64,000 bases of DNA, from NCBI GenBank assembly GCA_009193035.1, contig SWDT01000149.1, positions 122,572 through 186,571 of the forward strand, read 5' to 3'. Positions 11,635-22,800 of this stretch are shown here, piece by piece. This DNA comes from Halicephalobus mephisto. Its lineage: Eukaryota > Nematoda > Chromadorea > Rhabditida > Panagrolaimidae. The notes beneath the pieces are model-generated. The model saw only the letters and a program-made list of their open reading frames with translations, ran no database searches and was not told the origin of the DNA. The position numbers were made by a program, and so were the translations under genes. Numbering within the stretch: the first letter of the stretch is position 1; each line of letters opens with the position of its first letter.

Positions 11635-14480
11635 CTGAAATTTGGATCAACAATAATTTTTTCGAGGAAAATCGGGTCGTGGGAAAAAACCGATTTAAAA
11701 ATTTTTTAAATTTGGATTTCATGGGATTTAAAAATGATAAATTTCAATCTTTGGAAATTTCGGAAAATTTTTTACAAAAATAAAAATCATCGAAAATTTT
11801 TAGTTTGAAAAATTCATCTGAAATATTTCCAGAGCCGTAAATCCATCTTTAAGAGTTCCTCCAGATATATCCACTTGAACTACATCAAAAAATTCGGTCA
11901 TCAAATTTTACAAAACGTGAACTAGGTCCCGCCACGATAGTTCCTAAAATTACGGTAAAAGCGCGTTCATTTTTACGAAGCTGCTAAATTCAGATGAAAT
12001 TTTTATTATCATTGTTTTTTTTGAAAAATATCTGAATTGGATAATTTTAGTTTTTAGTTATTATTTAATTTCTTATTAAAATATTTAGCTACTATCTAAA
12101 TTTTCAACACATCTATCTGATGTAAAATGTCAGTTAGGTCCCGCCACGATAGTTCCTGAAGTTACTGTGGAAATATTCTGATTTTTTTATAAATTAACTA
12201 CTTTTGCGAAAAATTATTGTTTTTAAATAATGTCTAAATTGGATAATTTTAGTGTTTTTAATCACTATGTAATTTCTTATTAAAGTACTCAGTTACTATT
12301 TAAATAACAGTTATGTTAAAAAATTGGATAGTGACTAATTTTGCACACCATCTGACATAAGATGTCAATTAGGTCCTGCCGCGATAGTTCCTGAAGTTAC
12401 TGTAGAAACGAGCTCATTTTTTATAAATTGTTTATTTTGAAAGAATTATTACTGTTTTTAAATTGTGTCTAAATTGGATAATTTTAGCGTTTTTAATCAC
12501 TATGTAATTTCTTATTAAAATATTCAGTTACTATCCAACTTTTCAACACATCTATCTGACATAGGATGTCAATTGGGTCCTGCCGCGATAGTTCCTTAAG
12601 TTACTGTAAAAGTGGGTTAATTTTTTACGAAGCTAGTGACTTCAGATGGAATTTCGGATTATTGTCGTTTTTGGATTGTTCTCTTTGGAATTTTATTTTT
12701 GAAATTTTATATTTTTTATAATTTTATATTTTTTAGAATAAAAAGTCCAAGAAATGAATTTTCAAAAACCTGATTTGTATCACAACAAAAATATTATAAA
12801 AACAGAAATGAACATTTTTCAGAAATTTTCCCAACACGAATTTCTAGAATCTCTTTTTGGATGATAATTTTAGGTTTCTAAGAGATTCTGAAAAGTTCCA
12901 GAAGCTTCTACAGTATCTTATTTTCTTTAATATCAAAGTTAAAAATTTATTTTTTCGAACACAAAAATCGAAAAATTTTCAAACTTGTCTCGACACGAAT
13001 TTTGAGAATTTTTCAAACTTCCAGAATTCTGGTTTTCAGATGATTCAAAATTTTTTATCGGATTCTCGAATGGTTCAAAACTAATTGGATTTTGGAAGAT
13101 TACGCGGAATTCCGGAAATTGTCGAAGAATTCTGGAATTTTGAAGGTTTTTGATGGATTCTGAAAAGTTCCAAAATTTTCCAGAAAATTCGGGCTTTTTA
13201 GAAAATTCTATGTTTTGAAACTTCTCAGAATTTTTCACAGGATTCAGAAGGTCCTACATAAATTTAGATAAATATAAAAATTTAAAAAAATTAAAAATTA
13301 AAAACGAATTTTTTTACAAACCGGTCTCAAGACGAATTTGTAAAACTTTCTAGAAGTTTCCAGAATCTTGATTTCAGATCGTTCTAGATTTACTTCATAT
13401 TCTATAGAGATTTTAAAGCCGTTTACCGGATTTTGGAGACTTCTACAGAAGTCCAGTTTCATAAAGATAAAAATGAACTTTCTTACGAAATAGTCTTAAA
13501 ACGGATTTTCTGAATTTTCTAGAATCTCGATTTCAGAGGATTTCAGATAAACGATTCTAGAAAGTTTTAAGTCTTCCATTGGATTCTGAAAACTTCTACA
13601 GAAATCGAATTTCATAAAAAAACGAATTTTTTTACAAAACGGTCTCAACAGAAATTTTTTGGATTTTTCAGAATCTCGATTCTAGATGATTTGAAGTTTT
13701 CGTAAGATTCTGAAAATTTAGAATCTTCCACTGGATTCTCAAAACTTCCGAAAAAATCCACTTTGATAAAGATAAACTTAAAAATCGCCATTTTTACGAA
13801 GTGGTCTCAACACGAAATTCCAGGATCTCAGAAATCCTTCTTTGAGCCGCTGGATTCAAGTTTTCATAAGATGCTAGAAAGCCATAAAAACTTCCTTGAA
13901 ATTTCCAAAGATTTAAGATTTTTCAAGTGGATTCCAGGAGATTCCGAAATTTCCCACGAAAATCCACTTAAACGCAAAAATTAAAAACGAAAATTGTTAC
14001 GAAATACTCTCAACACGAATTTCCAGAATCTGGATTTCAGATGATCATTTTAAAATTCTACGAGATTCTGGAAAATTTCAAAATCTTTCGTTCCAATTTT
14101 CCAAATTTTAAAAATGTTTTAAAAAAATTTAATTTTTTTTTATATAAGTTTTTTAATTTTATTTTCATATTAAAAAATTCTAAAATTCTCTAATTTTATT
14201 TTTATACAAGTTTTTTAATTTCATTTTTATATTTAAAAATTCTTTAATTTTTATTTTTATATAAGTTTTTTAATTTTACTTTCATATTAAAAAATTCTAA
14301 AACTATAGAAAAATTCTGAAATTTTATTTTTAAATAAAAATCCTAAAATTCCAAAATCTCCCAAAACTACCTATAATATTCTAAAAACTCAAAAAATCAC
14401 TTAATTCTAGTTTTAAAAACAGGAAAATTCATATTGCGCAAAATAAGGACAAAACAAAATCTAATTAATTATCTCCAAAA
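11635..14480. repeat. Repeat-rich intergenic block
   Basis: No gene is supportable. At 11920-12620, four diverged units share GTCCYGCCRCGATAGTTCCT at spacings of 213, 234 and 204 bp. At 12820-14100, another degenerate family repeats the sense TCTCAACACGAATTTCCAGAATCTCGATTTCAGATGA at about 160-200-bp intervals. Single relatives are found at 1-60 and 17270-17340. Bases 14110-14400 are AT-rich with TTTTTATATAAGTTTTTTAA units. Open frames in this block have no splice-compatible partners. Confidence 0.7.
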
Positions 14481-14780
14481 ACAGGTAATCCTTATTTCCC
14501 AAATCAATAATTACCCATAAGGTCGATATTCTTTCCCCCAGAAGAAAAAGAGATTCAAATCTGTTCAAAGCAGTTTTCTCTATGCAAGACAGAATCACGT
14601 CCCTTATTTCCCAAAGAAACAAAACTACAACCGGTTTTGGTGGACATTTGTCGTCTGTCCGAACAGCTCTTTGATAAAAATTAAATTAAAGGATGTTGAT
14701 CCTTAATTTTTATGATAACAGCAAAGTACTAAAAACCTTATAAAGCATTAATCAGGCACAAATACAAATCCACCAATTGT
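14481..14780 (-). other. Probable 3' UTR of the CAP gene
   Basis: This stretch, immediately 3' of the CAP stop on the minus strand, is less AT-biased and less repetitive than its surroundings, which fits a transcribed 3' UTR. I did not find a convincing AATAAA at a definite end, so the limit is a guess. Confidence 0.35.
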
Positions 14781-17700
14781 TTAAATAATGTCCGATACAG
14801 TAGTTTCAAGTTTGTTCTTTTTCTGATTGAAAGTCGTTTTGAATTGTTCTGGAATCGGAAACTCGGCCTGAAAACAATTAATATAAATAAAACTCAAATT
14901 TTCACAAAAACCAAAAAAATTGACTTTTTTGCAAAATTATTTCGACGCAAATTTTCTAAGTTTTTAGAAACTAAAATGACCTAAAATTTTCGGTTTTCTT
15001 TAATGATTATTTCTTCATTTTGCAATTTCGAAAACAGTTATATTGTAAAAGTCAAAAATAAACTAAAATTATTTCAAATTTTTTTGAAATTCTAAAAATC
15101 AAAAATAGCTTATTTGACAAATTTGATTTCACACAACAATAATTTCGTAATCAATATTTTGAAGCTATATTTTCGTCAAATCTATAAATATCTAGATAAC
15201 AGCATATAAAGTACACAACCCTCAACCCATTCCTGTATGTCAATAACTATATAACAAAACAAGTAATAAAAAAGTAAATTCTTTTACATGCTCATCAACT
15301 TTGAAATTTTTCGAGTAAAATGGCGAATCTAACTAATCAATTTTTATGTTAAAAAAGTAATTTTTAGAAAAAAAAAAAGTAATTTTTACAGAAAAAAGTA
15401 GTTTTTACAAAAAAAAGTAATTTTTTAATCTATATAATCCAAAAATAAAATCATCAATCCGGAAAACTTCTATCAATTGTAATCCCCTTCCATCTATTAT
15501 ATCACGTTTTGTTATTCCTTGTTTAACTACCCAATTTTAAAAATTCAAAACTAAACTAAACAACTTTTCAAACATCATACTCAAAATTCCGTCTAATCAT
15601 ATCCCAAAAATAACAACTACTAAATATTTAAAATTAATAAAATTAAAAACTTACAAAATCACCATCATCACCTTTAGGAACAAGGATATTCATTTCGGAC
15701 GATTTACTTGTAACAATATCAGCATTTAAAGAATCCTTACTTAAGTAAACTTGACATCCATCAGTTTTCTGTATAGATACAGTAGGCATTGTTCCCAAAG
15801 TTTGAACTTCAATACTTTGAGAATTAATTATTTCAATTTGACCAAGAAGACTATCAAACGCTACACTTGTTTTCTTACATCCATCAATCGCAATTGAATT
15901 AACTCTACCTTTAATTTGAATAACCGAATTTTCACATTTAAAAATATAGACCGTTTGTTTCATATCTGTTATTTCAATCACAATATTTCTATTACCTTTG
16001 TGATATTCAACAGCCCAATTTTTATAATTTTCCAATTCTATTCTTGGTGGTTTTTGAACAACCGTACTACCACTTGGTTCTTTCTTTACAGTTCCACCTG
16101 TAGTACTTCCACCAGCCGGAACAACACTCTGAAATACATTTTTACAACAAAACATAATAAAAAACTCACAGCTGTTCTCAAATTCGGATTTTTGTGAGTT
16201 TGCATATCCGCTGTTACTTTCTTCAATCCCGCAGTTATACCTTCTCCTTTATTCAAATCCGCAAACAAAGCAGCTCTTGCATCCTTTTCCTTCGAGGAAT
16301 CCTTCTTTATGTCATCAAACAAATCTAAAATTTCAAAATTAATAAATAACAACTTCCGTAAAAATTCCAAAAAACGTACTTCCCGGAGGTGGTGGTGGAG
16401 GAGGAGGAGGGGGACCCCCAGGGCCTTTAGGAGGAGCAGGAGCAGAACCACCAGCACCAATACTAGCAGGAGGAGCAGATCCAGGAGTAGAATTAAAAAC
16501 CAAACCAGTTGTATGAACTTGTCTTACATATTTCTGAAGATTATTAAAAATCTCTAACCAAGCTTTTAACCATTCTTCATGATCTGTTTGACCTTTGTGA
16601 TCCTTCCTGACTCTATTAACATAGAACATCGAAGCATCAATCATTTCTTTAATATGAGGTGCAGGAGTAGGACTAACACCAACCCAATAAAAACTTCCAA
16701 GACCTTCAGAAACAGTAGATAAATGATTAAACATCGGAGTATTTCTTTTAGAATCCTTGAATGAAGCAATATCATTGATCAAATTAATCATTGGTTCCAA
16801 TTTGGATTGTAATGTTTTTTCATCAGGTTTAGAAACTCCAGCAGCATACCATAGGAAATTACGATGATGATCAAACAAGATTTTCAGTTTTTGGGCCTAA
16901 TAAAAAATTAATTAAAATATAATTTTTATAAACTTACAATAGCCGCAACATCTCCTCCAAGTTTCTCAGTCAAAGCAAGGAAATTCTTCACAGAATCTTC
17001 CACAGCTTCATCGTATTGGACGACAGAAGGCGGAGGAGCATTAGAAACCGCGGCCGGAGCTGAAATACCACAATAAAGTAAAAATAAAAATAAAAATTCA
17101 AAATTATTCTAAAATTTTCCAAATATAAAATTCCGAAAAATTTTAAAACCTTAAATTTCATATTTTAGTTTTTGTAATTTTGTATTAAATTCTTAAAATT
17201 TTAAAGTGTATTCTCTAAATTCCAAAAGTTTCCAAACTTGTTGATGTTTATATTTTTTAAACTGAAAATGTTACGAAACAGTTTCAACAAACTTCCGGGA
17301 TCATTTAGAAATTTTCAAAAAACATGATTTAAAATATTTCAAAAGTTTCCACAAATATCTAAATTTCAAAATTTTTACAACATTATCTGGCTTTAAAAGT
17401 TTAAAAATCTTAAGGATTTCAAAATCTCCCAAAATATACAATTTAAAATATTTCTAAAATTCTTATAAATTCTAAATTTCAAACTTTTCAAAGCTTCTAG
17501 AATCTTATATAAGATTCAGAATTTCTCAGAATACATGATTTAGAATACTTTAAAATTTTGCAACATTCTAAAAATCTTCAGAATCATCTAAATTTTTAAA
17601 AATTATAAAGTTTTAATCAATTTTTTTTTAAATTCTAAAAATTTTAATCAATTTTTTACAAAATTTTAATCAATTTTCTAAAACTTGCAAAATTCTAAAA

Positions 17701-17840
17701 AATTAAAAAAACTTACGAGGAGAAGTCCCAGCTCCAGGTTTCGGTGCCAACGTGGGTTTATTCGAAGCACTTACAGCTTCTAATCTTTGAGTAACAGTTT
17801 CGAGTCTCTTAACGAGTCCTGAGAGATCTTGAACACTCAT
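14781..17840 (-). CDS. cas: Adenylyl cyclase-associated protein (CAP), actin monomer recycling
   Basis: Six minus-strand exons (17717-17840, 16938-17059, 16380-16896, 16170-16324, 15655-16128, 14781-14867) have compatible phases and encode 492 residues. The N-terminal oligomerisation helix is visible (SGLVKRLETVTQRLEAV), followed by the helical folded domain, with NHLSTVSEGLGSFYWVGV and the block ending HTTGLVFN. A polyproline run ends exon 3 and a WH2-like segment lies near ADMQTHKNPNLR. The C-terminal CARP beta-helix runs from about residue 335 to 490 and ends with EFPIPEQFKTTF. CAP binds ADP-actin and cofilin-actin and speeds filament turnover in the cytoplasm. Caenorhabditis has cas-1 and cas-2; which one this matches cannot be decided here. 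The start at 17840 gives the conserved N-terminus; an upstream in-frame ATG would add unrelated residues. Confidence 0.95.
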
Positions 17841-17856
17841 TGCTGAATAAAATATT
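17841..17856 (-). promoter_or_regulatory. Probable trans-splice acceptor of the CAP gene
   Basis: On the minus strand the sequence reads TTTTATTCAG (AG at 17844-17843), then two bases, then the CAP ATG. This is the classical nematode 3' splice consensus placed directly at the start codon and suggests spliced-leader addition. It supports the chosen start. Confidence 0.55.
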
Positions 17857-19034
17857 ATTATTCTAAATGACATATGTGACAAAAATTTAAAACAAATCTC
17901 GACAAAACACGGATGCGAAAACTTGTGGGGGCGATTGGCTAACTGAAATAAGATCGAAAAAGTTGTTTTTAAATAAGAAAGAGGCGGATTGTTGTGCAAG
18001 AAGGGGCGTTCAAGCTTGGGTCCATTGGTTAAACTTTAAACAAAAACAAAATCATTTATATCTTCAATTTAAAAATAAATTTTAATATATGGAAACTTAT
18101 TAAAAGCAAATTTCGATATATAAAAACTCATTAAAAACCTCGGTAAATGGAAATTTAAAAAATTGATATATGAGAATTGAAGACAGAATGAATCTCGATA
18201 TATGAAAACTAGTTAAAAACAAATCCTGATATATGGAAATTAAATTTTTCACATGGAAATTTGTAAAAAAAATTTGATATATTAAACACGGAAATTTGTA
18301 AAAAAAATTGATATATGAAAACTTGTGAAAAATAAATTCTCATATATAGGAATTGAAGAGGAAATAAGTTCCGATATATTACAACTTAAAGAAAATAAAA
18401 TTGGACTATAACAGATGGAAAATCGATGAAGAAAGAGGAACGAGGGATCTGCGCGAAGTAGCTGCTCGCCTCGACCGGAACAGTCAATGACTCATTTTCA
18501 AATACTCCGTTCCAATTTTTCCTCTCTTGTCGATGGATTTTTATAGGTCTTCTAATCACTCAATTTCTTAATGATATCGAGAAAAGGCAAAATCGATTAC
18601 GTAATAAAAAACAAAGAGTAGGACGACCGACAGAGAAACGATGAATCATCCGTCTTTGAAAATTCGTCTAAATCTCGAAAAAATTAAAATCATGGAAAAA
18701 TACACTTCACATCTGAGGGAAATCCATATATGAGAAGGATTTGGGAAGGATTACGAAAAGGAAAAAGATAAACGGATCAAAAACGGTCCAATTTTGTTTA
18801 CGATAATTATCCATATATCGAAACCACTAAAATAATATTCTATATCGTCTTAGTTGTGGAATAAATCATGAATAAGCTGAAATATCTGCGATTAAAACAC
18901 TAAAGGATTACAAAAAGCACGAGAAAAAAATAAACGGCTCAAAAATGGTCTAATACCATCAATAATAATTATCCATATACAAAATTCACTAAAATAGCAT
19001 TCTAAATTATCTTATTTTGAGGTAATTCGGAAAT
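17857..19034. other. Divergent intergenic region between CAP and the SPOC gene
   Basis: Bases 18060-18400 consist of loosely repeated ATATATGRAAA words. Bases 18420-18660 are distinctly less AT-rich and non-repetitive, and contain an AP-1-type TGACTCA (about 18488) and a palindromic ATTACGTAAT (about 18595) of the bZIP class. This islet is the best candidate for the shared promoter region of the two divergent genes, or an untranslated first exon; that is inference. Confidence 0.4.
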
Positions 19035-19480
19035 GAACTGAAACAACCACAAGTAGGAACACGAAAAGCCTAAAAATGATGAATAATGAAATAAACTGAG
19101 AATATTTGAATTTCATCGATGATTGTTCATATATAAAATCCACTAAAATAACATTTTCTATCATCTCACCTATAAGAAAATTAAATACAAATTTAAAAAT
19201 CACAAGTAAGAACACGAAAGGCCTAAAAATGATGAATAATGAAATAAATTGAGTATTTGAATTTCATCGATGATTGTTCATATATAAAATTCACTAAAAT
19301 AACATTTTCTGTCGTCTTACCTATAAGAAAATTAAATACAAATTTAAAAATCACAAGTAGGAACACGAAAGGCCTAAAAATGACGAAATGAAATAAACTG
19401 ATTGAGAATATTTGAATTTCATCGATGATTGTTCATATATAAAATTCACTAAAAAACCGTTTTCTATCGTCTTAACTACA
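19035..19480. repeat. 153-bp tandem repeat
   Basis: Three copies with landmarks AACACGAAAGGCCTAAAAATG at 19056, 19209 and 19362 (approximate), spaced by 153 bp. Each copy also contains TTCATCGATGATTGTTCATATAT. The copies are about 95 percent alike by eye, indicating recent expansion. Confidence 0.85.
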
Positions 19481-19826
19481 AGATTACTCAAAAAAACCAA
19501 AAACGACTATGATTAGGAACGCGAAAAAATTACAAAATAGAGAGAAAGCTTATTCTACAGGTTTTTACCATACCTATTTTTGGATCCATATATCGAGAAG
19601 ATGAGTAATAACGTCCTGATTTATCCTGTAAGTAAATTCAACAAAATAAAAACAAGAAAAAATTTAATTTTAAAAATGTTTTAAATTTTGCATAAAAAGG
19701 GAGACAAAAGCCAGACAATCCAACGACTGGTTTCCACACGAAAATAACCTCCAGTTTTTGTCTTTTTAGTTTTATCCATCGACTTTTATTTTTCTTTCCA
19801 CATATTTATTATTTATGTAATTCATC

Positions 19827-22800
19827 ATGGGAGATGCTGTATATAATGCTGATGATGCGGAGCTATCACCAGTGATAAAAAACGATAATGATTATTCTAT
19901 TGTAAATAGTCGGAGAACCGAAGGCGAATCGGCTTCCGGTTCAGAAGGATCTCGTGAGAAGGAATCAAATCCAGGAGCTATCGGATTGAGGGATGGTTTG
20001 GAAGAAGGATATGTGAAAAAAGTCGTTTTAGAAGACGGTACTGTAGTGCACCCCGTCGTCGTCCTGCTGTCCAGAGACGAGGCTGAATTGCCGTCGGATA
20101 GCGTTGTTTCTAAGAAGGCTTCCAGGACTACGAGACAGAAGAAACCTCCAGAAGATGACGAAGACAGTATTTCCAGTTTATCGCCCAAAAAACGCCGGAT
20201 TCCGAAGACAGTCATCTGCGCAACTTGCGAGAACGAGATTATCCCTGGTCAATCCGCTCTTCCTGAAAACAGTTTATATTGTTCTTTTGCTTGTATCCGA
20301 GGAATGGTCGAGAAATGCCAACCTTGTGTCAAGAAAGATGAAAAAATCAACTTTATCGACGAACAAGGCACTTTGATCAACTTACCGGACTTCCAGACAG
20401 TCTTTTTACCTACGTTGGAGGAATTCCTGATCCGGAAGCCGAGTTGTAAGCCATTTGTTGATTTCGCAAGGATATGTAAGTTTTTTGATATATGAAACTC
20501 CATTTTTGAACTTTTTTGAGACAAAAAAACTAATTTTAATCTTTCTTGATATATAAGTTTTTGTTTTGAAACTTTGATATATGAAAAATTAATTTTGAAT
20601 CTTTTTGACACGTGAAACTTTATTTTTGAACTTTTTTGATATATGAAAAATTAATTTTGGACTTTTTTGACACGTGAAACTTTATTTTTGAATTTTTTTG
20701 ATATATGAAAAATTAATTTTGGACTTTTTTGATATATGAAACTTTATTTTTGAACTTTTTTGATATATGAAAAATTAATTTTGGACCTTTTTGACACGTG
20801 AAACTTTGTTTTTGAAGCTTTTTGATATATGAAAAATTAATTTATTGAACTTTCCAGTGGCTATGGATGAATCAAAATCCGTAAAGTACTTCGAAGACAC
20901 CAAAGAATTAAAGAAAGAAGACACTATCCGAGCTAATGTTAAGAAGACCATCCTGGATCAATTGATGATCAGAGCTAAGAAGAACAAAGTCGGGATATCT
21001 AGGAAAGCCACTTTGGATCTCTCTGAGCAAATCGAAGTCGAACTTCATCGGATCCACAAAAGCGCCAAAAACCCCAAGTACAAACAATGGTGCGCCGATT
21101 TTTTCAGTCAAGTCGCAAATGAATCTAATGTGAGTCATTTTAACACTAGTTTTAAGTGGTAATTTTACAATAGTATAACTAACCTCACACGGTCTCTGTT
21201 CAAAATTTTATTAAAATTTTTTTCTAAAAATTTCCACAAAGATCTTTGTAAATTTGGCATTTCTGTCATTTTAAATATTTTTGTAATTTTCGATTTTTTA
21301 CAAATTTTTCTGAAAGTAAAAAATTGATTAAAATTTTCTAAGCGATTTTTGAATATTTTCAAACTCGGAATCAGAATTAAAAAGACCTAGCGTCACACTG
21401 CCTTTGGCTATTTTTGATTGAAGATTATCTAAGAATTTTAATGTTTTACACTTTTGTCAAATTACTTTAACAAAAAATCTAATCCGAATTTTTTCTGAAG
21501 ATAGAAAATTCAAATTTACATGATTTTTGAATAAAAATTACCAGAGTAATTTGATAATTTTGAATTTTTAGATGTTTTTCAAATCTGTTGTTAGTAATGT
21601 GTATACAGCGAAGAAATTAGTCTTGATGAAAAAAGAAGAAATGTTCATTGAATCTGTTCCTGATCAAATACCAACCCCTCCGGCTCCGAAACCAACGCTA
21701 AATCTCCCGAAAAAACAAATCATGTCTGCTGTGGATATGATACTTGGAGAAGAAGGGATGGATACGACGACGAAACACAACAGTCATGAATTTGATTCAA
21801 ATTGCCAAATTTGTGTGGCAAAAGTCCGAGAAAAACAGGCAATGATGGAATTGATGGCGAGGGATCGAGAGGAACTTTTACAAGATAGAAAAAGAAGAAA
21901 AGAACTTGGAAAATGTAGAAAAATATCGATGAAAAATGATCCAAGTGATGTTCCATCGAGTTCTAAGAAGTTGAAGCGGAGTCCTATTCCTACGGTAGAT
22001 CCGGTTGATGAAATTTCAGAAAGAAGTTTTTGTTCGTCGAGGAATTACTCTCCTCGTGGATATTCTAAATCTAAACAGATTACACCGCCGCCGGGTGTTT
22101 CTCCAGATAGATTTGCAGTTAGAAGGATATCTCCACTTGGTAGGAAAGTATCACCTCAGGCTAAATGGGAGAAACCTATAGATAAGCCTGTTGGTTATGA
22201 CGAAATAACAAGAATGAAAAATGAAAGATATACTGTAAAAACGGATTTTGGAACAAGAGATGGAGATTTGAAGGATTCTTGGAGAAGATTGGATCAACGG
22301 AAACAGATGAATAATAATATTTTTTCAAGAAGACAAAGTGATTTTGAAGGATTGTACAGACATCCGTTGGAATCGCCTCCTTTGGAATTAGCACCTTCGC
22401 CTATGTCCCCGAGGGTTTTTGAATTTGATAAGTCCTTGAAGAATGTGGATTACGGTCAGTCGTCGAAGAAGAGAGAATACAGTACTCCGTTGAGAAATCT
22501 GGATCTGGATTACAAACCTAAGGAACCTAGTCCTCGTCCTGAAGTCGTCTCAATTTGGGCAACGTGGGTTTTTTTGATTACAAAAAAATTATTTTTAAAA
22601 TATTTGAATAGTAATTTTTTAGATGTTTATTGATAGTTTTATATGGTTAATTTTTGAGAATGGAAAAAGTTTTATATTTTATATAATTCTAGTTCTGAAG
22701 TTTCTAGATTTATTTAGAGAAAATAATTTGAAAATTTAATTGTGAAGTCGCTAGTGAACAAAACTGAGATTTTCATGTAGGATATTTTAGTTTTTAATAG

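Noticed and set aside
12857..13238. Overlapping frames of 75-99 codons on both strands
   Set aside because: Products of the degenerate TTTCAGAATCTC-type repeat, which lacks stops in several frames.
16086..16557. Leu- and Arg-rich frames over the CAP proline run
   Set aside because: Frame shadows of the polyproline-coding CAP exon.
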